Shown here: in pieces, positions 37,862 through 47,828 of the stretch
Numbering within the stretch: the stretch's first letter is position 1
How the letters are laid out: each line of letters begins with the position of its first letter
Origin: Microbacterium sp. RU33B
Lineage (GTDB): Bacteria; Actinomycetota; Actinomycetes; Actinomycetales; Microbacteriaceae
Length of the DNA stretch: 64,000 bases
Assembly (NCBI RefSeq): GCF_900155915.1
Contig: NZ_FTPO01000001.1
Coordinates: forward strand, 1,302,001-1,366,000
Reading direction: 5' to 3'
Notes under the pieces: generated by a model
The model's input: only the letters and a program-made list of their open reading frames with translations
Databases searched by the model: none
What the model was told of the DNA's origin: nothing
Program-made: the position numbers and the translations under genes

Positions 37862-37912
37862 ATGCGCGCTGGCACGCTTCTTCTTAGCCGCCGCGACGAG
37901 TCCTCGTTCTAG
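37862..37912 (+). CDS. Leucine leader peptide of leuA
   Basis: Sixteen codons, MRAGTLLLSRRDESSF, 104 bases before leuA. Three consecutive leucine codons are all CTT, which is rare in this GC-rich genome where CTC and CTG dominate. A leaderless start and Leu-Leu-Leu run match leucine-responsive leader peptides known upstream of leuA in actinobacteria. Ribosome stalling here would be the leucine sensor. Confidence 0.8.
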   Translation: MRAGTLLLSRRDESSF

Positions 37913-37996
37913 GGCCTTCCTCGTCGCGGAGCTTGTGGTCGGCCCGCATTCCTCTGGCGCTGAGTCATTCAGACCGCGCCGTCCCCGATCCGGGGA
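37891..37996 (+). promoter_or_regulatory. leuA attenuator-like structures
   Basis: CCGCGACGAG (37891-37900), inside the last codons of the leader peptide, pairs perfectly with CTCGTCGCGG (37920-37929). A competing local hairpin ACGAG-TC-CTCGT (37896-37907) would use part of the same arm, so the two are mutually exclusive. A third hairpin TCCCCG-ATC-CGGGGA (37982-37996) stands 20 bases before the leuA ATG. A stalled ribosome on the Leu codons would bias the choice. Confidence 0.6.
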
Positions 37997-38001
37997 GATA
38001 G

Positions 38002-39771
<1,770 letters not shown>

Positions 39772-39780
39772 CCCGCGCGG

Positions 39781-40470
39781 CTACTCCGGCTTGACGATCG
39801 GGATCGCCGAGGTCTCCACCGCGACCTTGCGCCGATAGAGTCTGCGCTGCTCCGGCAGCGACACGTCGAAGATCACGGCCAGAAGCCGGATCACGAAGGT
39901 CACCACGATGCACACGATCGCGGCCACGACCAGACTCAGCCCGAACGCGTGGCCGACGGCCAGCGTGAGGCATCCTGCACCTGCGGCGACGGCGTACAGC
40001 GACCCCACGTGCATGATCGACACCGGGACGCCCATGATGACGTCGCGCAGGATGCCTCCGCCCACCGCCGAGCACACGCCGATGAAGACCGCGGGGGCGA
40101 TCGGGATGCCGAAGGCCAGCGCCTTCGACGTGCCGAACGCGCCGAAGAGGCCGATCACGAGCGCATCCAGACCCACGATGAGGCCGTTCAGGCGCTGGAA
40201 GACGCCCGCGAGCAGCATCCCGACCAGTGCTGCGACCGTCGCGGTGATGAGGTACCAGTTCGTCTGCAGCGTCGCGAGCGTCGTGTTGAGCAGGAGATCG
40301 CGGATGAGACCGCCGCCCATGCCCATCACGATACCGATGATGCCGACGCCGAGCAGGTCGAGGCGCCGCTGGCCCTGGAAGCCCGACGCGAACAGGGCCC
40401 CCTGCACCCCGCCGAGCGCGACGGCGGTCAGGTCGGCCCACAACGGGATCATGAAGAGCGGCTCGTCCAC
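39781..40470 (-). CDS. TRIC-type (UPF0126) cation channel family protein
   Basis: A 229-residue membrane protein with about seven helices and the duplicated glycine-rich motif of prokaryotic TRIC channels: GIVMGMGGGLIRDLLLNT and CSAVGGGILRDVIMG. These homotrimeric channels conduct monovalent cations. GTG at 40470 was chosen because GACAAT lies six bases upstream, giving a leaderless start; a longer in-frame frame would run into recO. It is divergent from recO with 35 bp between starts and convergent with leuA. Confidence 0.88.
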   Translation of the reverse strand: MDEPLFMIPLWADLTAVALGGVQGALFASGFQGQRRLDLLGVGIIGIVMGMGGGLIRDLLLNTTLATLQTNWYLITATVAALVGMLLAGVFQRLNGLIVGLDALVIGLFGAFGTSKALAFGIPIAPAVFIGVCSAVGGGILRDVIMGVPVSIMHVGSLYAVAAGAGCLTLAVGHAFGLSLVVAAIVCIVVTFVIRLLAVIFDVSLPEQRRLYRRKVAVETSAIPIVKPE

Positions 40471-40476
40471 GCCTCC

Positions 40477-40482
40477 ATTGTC
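40477..40482 (-). promoter_or_regulatory. -10 element of the TRIC gene
   Basis: GACAAT on the minus strand, six bases before the GTG at 40470. Confidence 0.45.
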
Positions 40483-40494
40483 GTCCACGCCCGC

Positions 40495-40500
40495 GATAAT
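40495..40500 (+). promoter_or_regulatory. -10 element of recO
   Basis: GATAAT, five bases before the GTG at 40506. Back to back with the TRIC promoter in a 35-bp spacer. Confidence 0.5.
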
Positions 40501-40505
40501 CGACT

Positions 40506-41231
40506 GTGCCCACAATTCGCGACGAAGTCGTGATCCTGCGCACCCACAAGCTGGGTGAAGCCGACAGGATCGTGACGATGCTGAGCCGACGCCACGGCAA
40601 GCTCCGCGCCGTCGCGAAGGGCGTCCGCCGCACGTCGTCGCGTCTGGGCTCGCGGCTCGAGCCGTTCATGGTCGCCGACGTGCAGCTGTACAAGGGCAGA
40701 TCGCTCGACATCGTGCAGCAGGCGGAGTCGCTCGGCACCTACGGCGCCGACATCGTCGTGCACTACGACCGCTACACGTCGGCCAATGCGATGGTCGAGA
40801 CCGCCGACCGGCTCAACGAGGCCGAGGCCACCCCGCAGCAGTACCTTCTCCTCGTGGGCGGTCTGCGCGCGCTCGCGCAGGGCGATCACACGGCACGGAG
40901 CGTGCTGGACTCCTACCTGCTGCGCGCGATGGCGCTGTCGGGCTGGGCGCCGTCCCTGTCCGAGTGCGCACGCTGCGGCCGCGGAGGCAGTCACGACCAC
41001 TTCGTCGCGCAGCTCGGCGGCATCGTCTGCCACGACTGCGCGCCGACGGGCGCCGCGCGCATCGCACCGACCACGATCGCCCTCCTGCACTCGCTCATGG
41101 CGGGGGAGTGGGACGTCGTGGACGCCGCCTCCTCCGGCGCCACCGCGGCGGCATCCGGACTCGTCGCCGCGTACACGCAGTTCCACCTGGAGCGCGGCAT
41201 CCGTTCGCTCGAGCACGTGGAGAGCCCGTGA
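40506..41231 (+). CDS. recO: DNA repair protein RecO
   Basis: A 241-residue recombination mediator that loads RecA onto SSB-coated gaps with RecR. An N-terminal OB fold ([22 protein letters not shown]) is followed by a helical domain and a C4 zinc site (CARCG and CHDC, about residues 159-178). Length and order fit RecO. The stop overlaps the uppS GTG by four bases, so the pair is translationally coupled, a conserved actinobacterial arrangement. Confidence 0.94.
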   Translation: MPTIRDEVVILRTHKLGEADRIVTMLSRRHGKLRAVAKGVRRTSSRLGSRLEPFMVADVQLYKGRSLDIVQQAESLGTYGADIVVHYDRYTSANAMVETADRLNEAEATPQQYLLLVGGLRALAQGDHTARSVLDSYLLRAMALSGWAPSLSECARCGRGGSHDHFVAQLGGIVCHDCAPTGAARIAPTTIALLHSLMAGEWDVVDAASSGATAAASGLVAAYTQFHLERGIRSLEHVESP

Positions 41232-42031
41232 CGCCCCAGCCCTACACCCACCGCGACGCGGTGCCCTACCGGCCGATCGACTGGACCGGCGTGTACCCGC
41301 CCGCATTCCCGAAGGGCGGAGTGCCGAACCACGTCGCAATCGTCATGGACGGCAACGGCCGCTGGGCGAACCGCCGCGGCCTCACGCGCGTCGAGGGTCA
41401 CAAGGCGGGCGAGGCCGCTCTCCTGGATGTCGTCGCGGGCGCCATCCAGGCGGGCGTCAAGCATCTGTCGGTGTACGCGTTCTCGACCGAGAACTGGTCG
41501 CGCTCTCCCGACGAGGTGCGCTTCCTGATGGGGTTCAACCGGGATGTGCTGCACCGCCGGCGCGACCAGCTCAACGAGTGGGGCGTGCGCGTTCGATGGG
41601 CCGGTCGCAAGCCGCGCCTGTGGGGATCGGTCATCAAGGAGCTGCAGTACGCGGAGCAGCTCACCCGCGGCAATGACGTCCTGACCCTCACGATGTGCGT
41701 CAACTACGGCGGCCGGGTCGAGCTCGTCGACGCGGTCCGCTCGATCGTCGACGACGTGCAGGCCGGGCGCCTGAAGCCCAGCGCGGTCAGCGAGAAGCTC
41801 ATCCAGCGGCGTCTCTACATCCCCGACATGCCCGACGTCGATCTCTTCGTGCGCTCGAGCGGCGAGCAGCGCACGTCCAATTTCCTCCTGTGGGAATCGG
41901 CGTACGCGGAGATGGTCTTCCTGAACCAGCTGTGGCCGGATTTCTCGCGCGCCGACCTGTGGCAGGCGATCGAGCTGTACCTCGACCGCGACCGCCGATT
42001 CGGGGGAGCGGTGGACACGCCGAACGCGTGA
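41228..42031 (+). CDS. uppS: Isoprenyl (undecaprenyl/decaprenyl) diphosphate synthase
   Basis: A 267-residue cis-prenyltransferase that builds the lipid carrier for peptidoglycan and wall polymers. The catalytic aspartate is Asp41 in [14 protein letters not shown]; the [12 protein letters not shown] and [20 protein letters not shown] motifs complete the active site. The product length (C50 or C55, or a short-chain variant) cannot be read from sequence. GTG overlaps the recO stop. Confidence 0.95.
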   Translation: MTPQPYTHRDAVPYRPIDWTGVYPPAFPKGGVPNHVAIVMDGNGRWANRRGLTRVEGHKAGEAALLDVVAGAIQAGVKHLSVYAFSTENWSRSPDEVRFLMGFNRDVLHRRRDQLNEWGVRVRWAGRKPRLWGSVIKELQYAEQLTRGNDVLTLTMCVNYGGRVELVDAVRSIVDDVQAGRLKPSAVSEKLIQRRLYIPDMPDVDLFVRSSGEQRTSNFLLWESAYAEMVFLNQLWPDFSRADLWQAIELYLDRDRRFGGAVDTPNA

Positions 42032-42068
42032 TCCGGTCACGGAAGTGCAGCCGAGTGCATCGATGTGG

Positions 42069-42074
42069 TTAGGT
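42069..42074 (+). promoter_or_regulatory. Possible -10 of the surface protein gene
   Basis: TTAGGT with eight bases to the ATG at 42083, set in a small inverted repeat (GGTTAGGTGAACC). Confidence 0.4.
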
Positions 42075-42082
42075 GAACCACC

Positions 42083-45000
42083 ATGTTCCCTCGGCCTGCT
42101 GGGCGGTCGAGACGGGCGCCGGCAGTTGCAGCGACCGTCTTCCTCGCCATCCTCGCACTGCTGACGTCCGGCGCGCCCGCGCAGGCCGCGGTGCCCACCG
42201 GCTACGTGACCGTGTCGGGCTGGTCGACATCGGGCACGAACGCGACCGCCACGACGATCGGCGGCACGACGGCCTGGGGTCCGGTGACCACAGCCGGGAC
42301 GAACCAGACCGTGGGGATGGATGCCGCGTGGACGGTCGACGGCGTGCAGGTTCCCCGCCGCCAGTTCACCGCGGCGACCGTGACGGCGTCGACGACGAAC
42401 TGTCTCAACGGCGCCCCGGTCGACACCCTGCGCGAGTGCAACGGCGCGACGTCGAAGATCACGACGATCACTTTCCCGCATGCCGTGGTCAACCCGATCA
42501 TCGGCATCGCGTCCCGGGGCGCGGTGGCCACGTTCCCGACCGGCAACCCCAAGACCTACTGCTCCACGTCGTGGACCGATCACACCGTCACCGCCGTGAG
42601 CGGCTCCTCGGCCTTCGCCCGCTCGCAGGTCGTCCCGATCACCATTCCGACGGGGCAGCGGTACAACGCCGCGACCACGGAGGTCTACTTCGATCCGTCC
42701 GTGATGTCGCAGACCGCCAACGAGTGCGTCGCCCCTGCGGCGGGCACCGGGACGGTCGCCTACATCCAGATCACGGGTGTCGTGGAGTCCGTCCAGTTCC
42801 AGACGCGGTGGCGCTCGATGGTGACGCGCAACTCCGCGCCCGTTCAGAGCACCCGGACGTCCGCGACCCCTCCCGGCTGGCAGTTCCAGCCCTATGTCAT
42901 GCAGCCCGCCGACCTCGCCGTGACCAAGACCGCACCCGCGGCGGCGGTGGGGGGCAGCGAGGTCGAGTGGCGTCTGAACGTCACGAACAAGGGCCCGGGC
43001 GCATCCCACGGCTTCGAGATCGAAGACGTCGTCCCGCTCGGAATGACGAACGTGTCGATCGCCAGTTCGCCGATTCCGTGCACGATCGGCACCGAGACGA
43101 TCGGAGGGGTGTCGCGCCAGGTGATCCGCTGCTCCGTCACCCCTCCGACCTGCATCGTGTGGACCGACGGCGCCACCTTCCCCGCCGCCGATCTCTTCTG
43201 CGACCCCGCCGACACGACCGGGGCTGTGGCGCTCGCCTCCGGCGCGTCGCTCGGTCCCGTGGTCGTGCGCGGCAATGCTCCGACGGCGGCGGAAACGCTG
43301 GCCAACACCGCGCGACTGTGGGTCGTCGACCACGATCCCGTCGCGGCGGACAACACCGCCACAGCATCCACGTCCATCGCCGCGGCGGCACCCGGCCTCA
43401 CGATCACGGGATCGGCCACTCCGGCCGGGCCCGCGGCGCTCACCGCCGGCACGCCCATCCAGTACTCGTTCGTCCTGACGAACACCGGCAACGTCGCCCT
43501 CACCTCGCCGATCGTCGTCGACGACACCTGGAGCGGAGGCGGAAGCGCGCCGGTCATCACGTGCCCGGCCGGGCCGATCGCTCCCGCGGGCACGCTCACC
43601 TGCACGGCGTCGTACGCTCTGACCCAGGCCGACGTCGACAGGGGAGAGGTCGCCCTCACGGCGTCGGCTCTCGCGGAGTCCGTCGGGGGCGACGTCGAGG
43701 CCGGCCCCGCGACCGCCGCAACGACGGTCGTTCGCACGGCGGCCCTCACCCTCGCCCACACGGCGACACCCGCCACGATCACGACCGCGGGCCAGACCGT
43801 CTCCTACTCGTTCCTCGTCACGAACACGGGCAACGTCACACTGACCGGCCTCGCCGTGACCGAGGATGCCTTCACCGGATCGGGGACGCCTCCCACCATC
43901 TCGTGTCCCGTCACCGAGCTGGCGCCGACGGCGAGCACGACGTGCACCTCCAGCTACACGGTGACGGAGGCCGACATCTCGCGGACCGAGCTGTCCAGCA
44001 CGGCGACCGCGCGGGCGACCGCGCCGGCGGGTGTCGGCACGGCGGAGTCCGCATCGTCGACGGCCCTCGTCGCGCTGCGCATCGCCGCGCTCACGCTGAG
44101 CAAGACGTCCGATCCGCCCGATGGCACTCTCCTGGAGGAGGGGCAGACCCTCACGTACACGCTCACCGCCACGAACACCGGCGGCGCCGCTCTCGACCCC
44201 GTGACCGTGGTCGACGATCTGACGGACGTCCTCGACGGCGCGACGCTCGACGGGGGCGCGTCAGCCCTCATCGACGGCGCGACGGCGGGCACGCTGTCCA
44301 CGACCGCGACCGCTCTGACGTGGGTCGGCTCCCTGCCTGCGGGGGAGCAGGTCGTCATCACCTACTCCGTGACGCCGCTCCTCGGCCCCTCCACGCTGCG
44401 CAACGGCGCCTCCGCGTCAGGGACCTCGTCCGAAGGCACGGAGGTCGTCACACCCGTGCAGTCGACGACGCACTCCGTCGCGGGCCCTGTTCCCGTCGCC
44501 GGTGTCGCGCTGACGGGATCCGTCGACCCGGCCGGTCCGGTCACCGCGATGGCCGGCGACATCCTCACGTACACGTACACGGCTGCCAACACCGGGAACG
44601 TCCCGCTCACCGACGTGTCCGTCGGTCCGCCCCTGGTGGGCAGGGCCGTCTCGCCCCCCATCACGTGCCCCGCGGGAGATGTGCCGGTGGGCGGCCTGCT
44701 GACGTGCACCGGCACCTACGCGCTCACCCAGGCCGACATCGATTCCGGCTCCGCCGAGGTCTCGGTGCAGGCGACGGCGCAGTCCGCGGCCGGCGAGGCG
44801 ACGTCGGCCATCGTCCCGCTCACGACGATCCTCGTCCGGGATGCGGCTCTGACGCTGTCGCACTCCGCCACACCCGCGGTCATCACCGCGGTCGGCCAGA
44901 CCGTCTCCCTCTCCTATCTGGTGGGCAACACGGGCAACGTGACGCTCACCGACCTGATGATCGCGGAGACCGCCTTCTCGGGGTCCGGTGCGCCGCCGAC

Positions 45001-45379
45001 GATCTCGTGCCCCTCGACCGAACTCGCGCCCGGCGAGACGACGACCTGCACCGCGAGCTACGTGGTCTCGGCCGGCGATGCGTCGAGCAGCGTCCTGTCG
45101 AGCACGGCGACGGCACGCGCGACCGCTCCAGTCGACGTCCCGGTCGCGACCTCGAATGCCTCCCTCGCCCTCGTCGACCTTCGCATCCCGGGGCCGGGTC
45201 CCGCTCCGACCGAGCCGCCGGTGACCGGCGGAGAGGCATCCGGCAGCCTCTCCGCGACGGGTCTTCACGGCGATGGACTGCTGCCCTGGACGCTTCTCGC
45301 CGCCGTCGCCGTGGTGATCGGCTCCCTGGCGCTGTCCGCGTCCCGGCGGCGCAGCGCATCCATGCCCCGCGGGGAATAG
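42083..45379 (+). CDS. Large repeat-containing cell-wall-anchored surface protein (LSATG)
   Basis: A 1098-residue secreted protein. Residues 1-36 form a signal peptide (VAATVFLAILALLTSGAPAQA). An N-terminal domain (about 37-270) with paired cysteines is followed by six DUF11/DUF7507-like beta-sandwich repeats, each with a TNTGNVxLT core and a CPxxxLAPxxTTCTxSY segment. Repeats at about 43.74-44.04 kb and 44.84-45.13 kb are near duplicates sharing LSSTATARATAP. The C-terminus has LSATG (residues 1056-1060), a hydrophobic helix and RRR, a sortase-type anchor like the actinobacterial LAxTG class. No sortase lies nearby. Probably an adhesin or coat component. Confidence 0.88.
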   Translation: MFPRPAGRSRRAPAVAATVFLAILALLTSGAPAQAAVPTGYVTVSGWSTSGTNATATTIGGTTAWGPVTTAGTNQTVGMDAAWTVDGVQVPRRQFTAATVTASTTNCLNGAPVDTLRECNGATSKITTITFPHAVVNPIIGIASRGAVATFPTGNPKTYCSTSWTDHTVTAVSGSSAFARSQVVPITIPTGQRYNAATTEVYFDPSVMSQTANECVAPAAGTGTVAYIQITGVVESVQFQTRWRSMVTRNSAPVQSTRTSATPPGWQFQPYVMQPADLAVTKTAPAAAVGGSEVEWRLNVTNKGPGASHGFEIEDVVPLGMTNVSIASSPIPCTIGTETIGGVSRQVIRCSVTPPTCIVWTDGATFPAADLFCDPADTTGAVALASGASLGPVVVRGNAPTAAETLANTARLWVVDHDPVAADNTATASTSIAAAAPGLTITGSATPAGPAALTAGTPIQYSFVLTNTGNVALTSPIVVDDTWSGGGSAPVITCPAGPIAPAGTLTCTASYALTQADVDRGEVALTASALAESVGGDVEAGPATAATTVVRTAALTLAHTATPATITTAGQTVSYSFLVTNTGNVTLTGLAVTEDAFTGSGTPPTISCPVTELAPTASTTCTSSYTVTEADISRTELSSTATARATAPAGVGTAESASSTALVALRIAALTLSKTSDPPDGTLLEEGQTLTYTLTATNTGGAALDPVTVVDDLTDVLDGATLDGGASALIDGATAGTLSTTATALTWVGSLPAGEQVVITYSVTPLLGPSTLRNGASASGTSSEGTEVVTPVQSTTHSVAGPVPVAGVALTGSVDPAGPVTAMAGDILTYTYTAANTGNVPLTDVSVGPPLVGRAVSPPITCPAGDVPVGGLLTCTGTYALTQADIDSGSAEVSVQATAQSAAGEATSAIVPLTTILVRDAALTLSHSATPAVITAVGQTVSLSYLVGNTGNVTLTDLMIAETAFSGSGAPPTISCPSTELAPGETTTCTASYVVSAGDASSSVLSSTATARATAPVDVPVATSNASLALVDLRIPGPGPAPTEPPVTGGEASGSLSATGLHGDGLLPWTLLAAVAVVIGSLALSASRRRSASMPRGE

Positions 45380-45408
45380 AACGCCCGCCACCGGACGTTG
45401 TGCGTGAC

Positions 45409-46098
45409 ATGACGGATGCGATCAAGATCGACGTGTGGAGTGACATCGCGTGCCCCTGGTGCTACATCGGGAAGCGCAATCTCGAGAACGGGCTCGCCGC
45501 GGCATCCGCCGACGCCGATGCGCCCGTTGTAGAGGTCGAGTTCCACTCGTTCGAGCTCTCGCCCGACACGCCCGTCGACTTCGAGGGCGACGAGCTCGAC
45601 TTCCTGTCGCAGCACAAGGGCATGCCGCGCGAGCAGGTGCAGCAGATGCTCGCGCGCGTCACCGGCGTCGCGTCCGACGCGGGCCTCGCCTACCGGTTCG
45701 ACCTGCTGAAGCACACGAACACCGTCAAGGCCCACGAGCTGCTGCACTTCGCGAAGGAGCAGGGCAAGCAGGCCGAGCTCGCCGAGCGCCTGATGTCGGC
45801 CTACTTCACCGAGGGCCGTCACCTCGGGCGCGAAGAGGAGCTCGTCGCTCTGGCGACGGATGTCGGGCTCGACGCCGACGCCGCGCGCGACGCTCTGCAG
45901 TCCAGCCGCTACCTCGCCGCCGTCCGCGCCGACCAGCAGCAGGCGCAGGAGTACGGCATCAACGGCGTGCCGTTCTTCGTCATCGACGGGAAGTACGGCG
46001 TCTCGGGCGCTCAGCCCGCCGAGGCGTTCACCCAGATCGCGCGCCAGGTGTGGGCGGAGCGGCAGACCGCCGAGGAGTCGGTGACCGAGCCCGCCTAG
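45409..46098 (+). CDS. DsbA/FrnE-family thioredoxin-fold oxidoreductase
   Basis: A 229-residue cytoplasmic DsbA-family protein of the FrnE/HCCA isomerase type. The active site is CPWC (Cys15-Cys18) in SDIACPWCYIGKRNL, and the cis-proline loop is INGVPFFVIDGKYGVSGAQP. FrnE homologues are disulphide isomerases linked to oxidative stress resistance. ATG 45409 chosen; a GTG three codons upstream is possible. Its stop overlaps the stop of the convergent glutathione peroxidase gene, another thiol-stress enzyme. Confidence 0.9.
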   Translation: MTDAIKIDVWSDIACPWCYIGKRNLENGLAAASADADAPVVEVEFHSFELSPDTPVDFEGDELDFLSQHKGMPREQVQQMLARVTGVASDAGLAYRFDLLKHTNTVKAHELLHFAKEQGKQAELAERLMSAYFTEGRHLGREEELVALATDVGLDADAARDALQSSRYLAAVRADQQQAQEYGINGVPFFVIDGKYGVSGAQPAEAFTQIARQVWAERQTAEESVTEPA

Positions 46099-46104
46099 GC
46101 GGGC
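46089..46104. terminator. 16-bp perfect palindrome at two overlapping stop codons
   Basis: GCCCGCCTAGGCGGGC is a perfect palindrome whose centre, CTAG, supplies the TAG stop of both the DsbA-like gene (plus) and the glutathione peroxidase gene (minus). It may form a short hairpin on either transcript. Confidence 0.6.
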
Positions 46105-46601
46105 AGATTCCGCTCGATGACCGAAATGATGGCCGGGTCGTCGGGCTTGGTCGTCGGGCGGAAGCGGTGAACCGCGCCGTCGGGGGTGAGGAGGAACTTC
46201 TCGAAGTTCCAGATCACCGGACCCTTCTTCCCCTCCTCGTCGCGCGCCTTCTTCAGAGCCTTGTAGAGGGGAGCGGCGCTGCCGCCGTTGACCTTGACCT
46301 TGTCGAGCACGGGGAACGTGATGCCCCAGTTGACGGCGCAGTAGTCGAGGATCTCCTCCATCGACCCGGGCTCCTGACCCATGAACTGGTTGCACGGGAA
46401 CCCGAGAACGGTGAAGCCCCGGTCGGCATAAGCCTTCTGGAGCTCCTCCAGCTGCTCGTACTGGGGAGCCAGCCCGCATTTGGAAGCGACGTTGACGACG
46501 AGGACGACGCCCGCGTCGCTGAAGTCGGAGATCGTCTTGGTCTCGCCTTCGGCGGTGGCGAAGGGGATGGCTCGGAGGTCGGTGATCACGGCATCGCTCA
46601 T
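46095..46601 (-). CDS. Glutathione peroxidase family thiol peroxidase
   Basis: A 168-residue peroxidase of the GPx fold. The peroxidatic residue is Cys42 (NVASKCGLAPQYEQL) with Gln and Trp of the catalytic tetrad in GFPCNQFMGQEPG and PVIWNFEKF; Cys70 or another cysteine could be the resolving thiol. Actinobacteria generally lack glutathione, so it probably uses thioredoxin or mycothiol-linked reductants. The ATG lies six bases after a TACCCT -10 element. Convergent and overlapping with the DsbA-like gene. Confidence 0.92.
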   Translation of the reverse strand: MSDAVITDLRAIPFATAEGETKTISDFSDAGVVLVVNVASKCGLAPQYEQLEELQKAYADRGFTVLGFPCNQFMGQEPGSMEEILDYCAVNWGITFPVLDKVKVNGGSAAPLYKALKKARDEEGKKGPVIWNFEKFLLTPDGAVHRFRPTTKPDDPAIISVIERNLPA

Positions 46602-46607
46602 ACGCCC

Positions 46608-46613
46608 AGGGTA
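46608..46613 (-). promoter_or_regulatory. -10 element of the glutathione peroxidase gene
   Basis: TACCCT on the minus strand, six bases before the ATG at 46601; leaderless pattern. Confidence 0.5.
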
Positions 46614-46648
46614 TGCCCGATGGCCGAGGTCCCGGCCCGCCAGGTCTG

Positions 46649-46654
46649 AGAGAA
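46649..46654 (+). promoter_or_regulatory. -10 element of dusB
   Basis: GAGAAT, seven bases before the dusB ATG at 46662; leaderless pattern. Confidence 0.4.
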
Positions 46655-46661
46655 TGGACGA

Positions 46662-47828
46662 ATGACCACTGTGACGGCACCGGCGGAGACGCTGCGCATC
46701 GGACCCATCGCGCTCGACGCGCCGGTCGTGCTCGCGCCGATGGCGGGCATCACGAACACGGCGTTCCGCCGTCTCTGCCGGGAGTACGGCGCCGGTCTGT
46801 ACGTGAGCGAGATGATCACGTCGCGCGCCCTCGTGGAGCGCAACGCCACGACGATGCGCCTCATCACCCACCACGAGTCCGAGACGCCCCGATCGATCCA
46901 GTTGTACGGCGTCGACCCCGTCACGATCTCCGAGGCCATTCGCATCCTCGTCGCCGAGGACCGCGCCGACCACATCGACCTCAACTTCGGATGCCCCGTC
47001 CCCAAGGTCACCCGCAAGGGCGGCGGGTCCGCGCTGCCCTGGAAGCTCGGGCTGTTCAGCGACATCGTGCACGGCGCGGTCGAGGCGGCCGGTGGCATTC
47101 CGCTGACCGTGAAGATGCGCAAGGGCATCGACTCGAACCACCTCACGTACCTCGAGGCCGGTCGGATCGCCGAGGGGGCCGGCGTCGCCGCCGTGGCCCT
47201 GCACGCGCGCACGGCCGCCGAGTTCTACTCCGGACACGCCGACTGGTCGGCCATCGCGAAGCTCAAGGAGGCCGTCACGAGCGTGCCGGTGCTCGGCAAC
47301 GGCGACATCTGGTCTGCCGACGACGCCGTGCGCATGATGGCCGAGACGGGCTGCGACGGCGTCGTCGTGGGTCGAGGATGCCTCGGCCGCCCATGGCTGT
47401 TCGGCGACCTGGCCCGCGCGCTCGGCGGTCCGGATGCGGCGATCGGAGAGCCCGTCGATGCGACGCTCGGGTTCGTGGCGGCGGCCTTCCGCCGACACGC
47501 CGAGCTGCTGATCGACTTCTTCGACGACGAGGACCACGGATGCCGGGACATCCGCAAGCACGCCTCGTGGTACTTCAAGGGCTACCCCGTGGGCGGCGAC
47601 CTGCGCACCCGTTTCGCCACCGTCGCGAGCCTCGCCGAGATCGACGAGCTCATCGGCGCCCTCGACCTGGACGCACCGTATCCCGGGGCAGCCGCCGAGG
47701 GGCAGCGCGGACGTGCCGGCACGCCCAAGCGACCCGCCCTTCCGGACGGGTGGCTCGATTCGCGCGAACTCGGCGCCGCGGCATCCGCCACCCTGGCCGA
47801 AGCAGAACTCGACAACAGCGGTGGCTGA
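46662..47828 (+). CDS. dusB: tRNA-dihydrouridine synthase DusB
   Basis: A 388-residue FMN-dependent enzyme that reduces uridines in the D loop of tRNA. The TIM barrel opens PVVLAPMAGITNTAFRRLCR; the catalytic cysteine is Cys111 in NFGCPVPKVTRKGGGS, and the phosphate loop is GNGDIW / VVVGRGCLGRPWLFG. A C-terminal helical domain follows, with an extra 40-residue tail rich in Ala and Pro. The stop overlaps dgt by eight bases, so dusB-dgt-dnaG form an operon. Confidence 0.94.
   Translation: MTTVTAPAETLRIGPIALDAPVVLAPMAGITNTAFRRLCREYGAGLYVSEMITSRALVERNATTMRLITHHESETPRSIQLYGVDPVTISEAIRILVAEDRADHIDLNFGCPVPKVTRKGGGSALPWKLGLFSDIVHGAVEAAGGIPLTVKMRKGIDSNHLTYLEAGRIAEGAGVAAVALHARTAAEFYSGHADWSAIAKLKEAVTSVPVLGNGDIWSADDAVRMMAETGCDGVVVGRGCLGRPWLFGDLARALGGPDAAIGEPVDATLGFVAAAFRRHAELLIDFFDDEDHGCRDIRKHASWYFKGYPVGGDLRTRFATVASLAEIDELIGALDLDAPYPGAAAEGQRGRAGTPKRPALPDGWLDSRELGAAASATLAEAELDNSGG

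Noticed and set aside
40991..43759. Long minus-strand frame opposite uppS and the surface protein
   Set aside because: Antisense to a certain gene and to a signal-peptide protein with consistent repeats; low-complexity Arg/Gly product.
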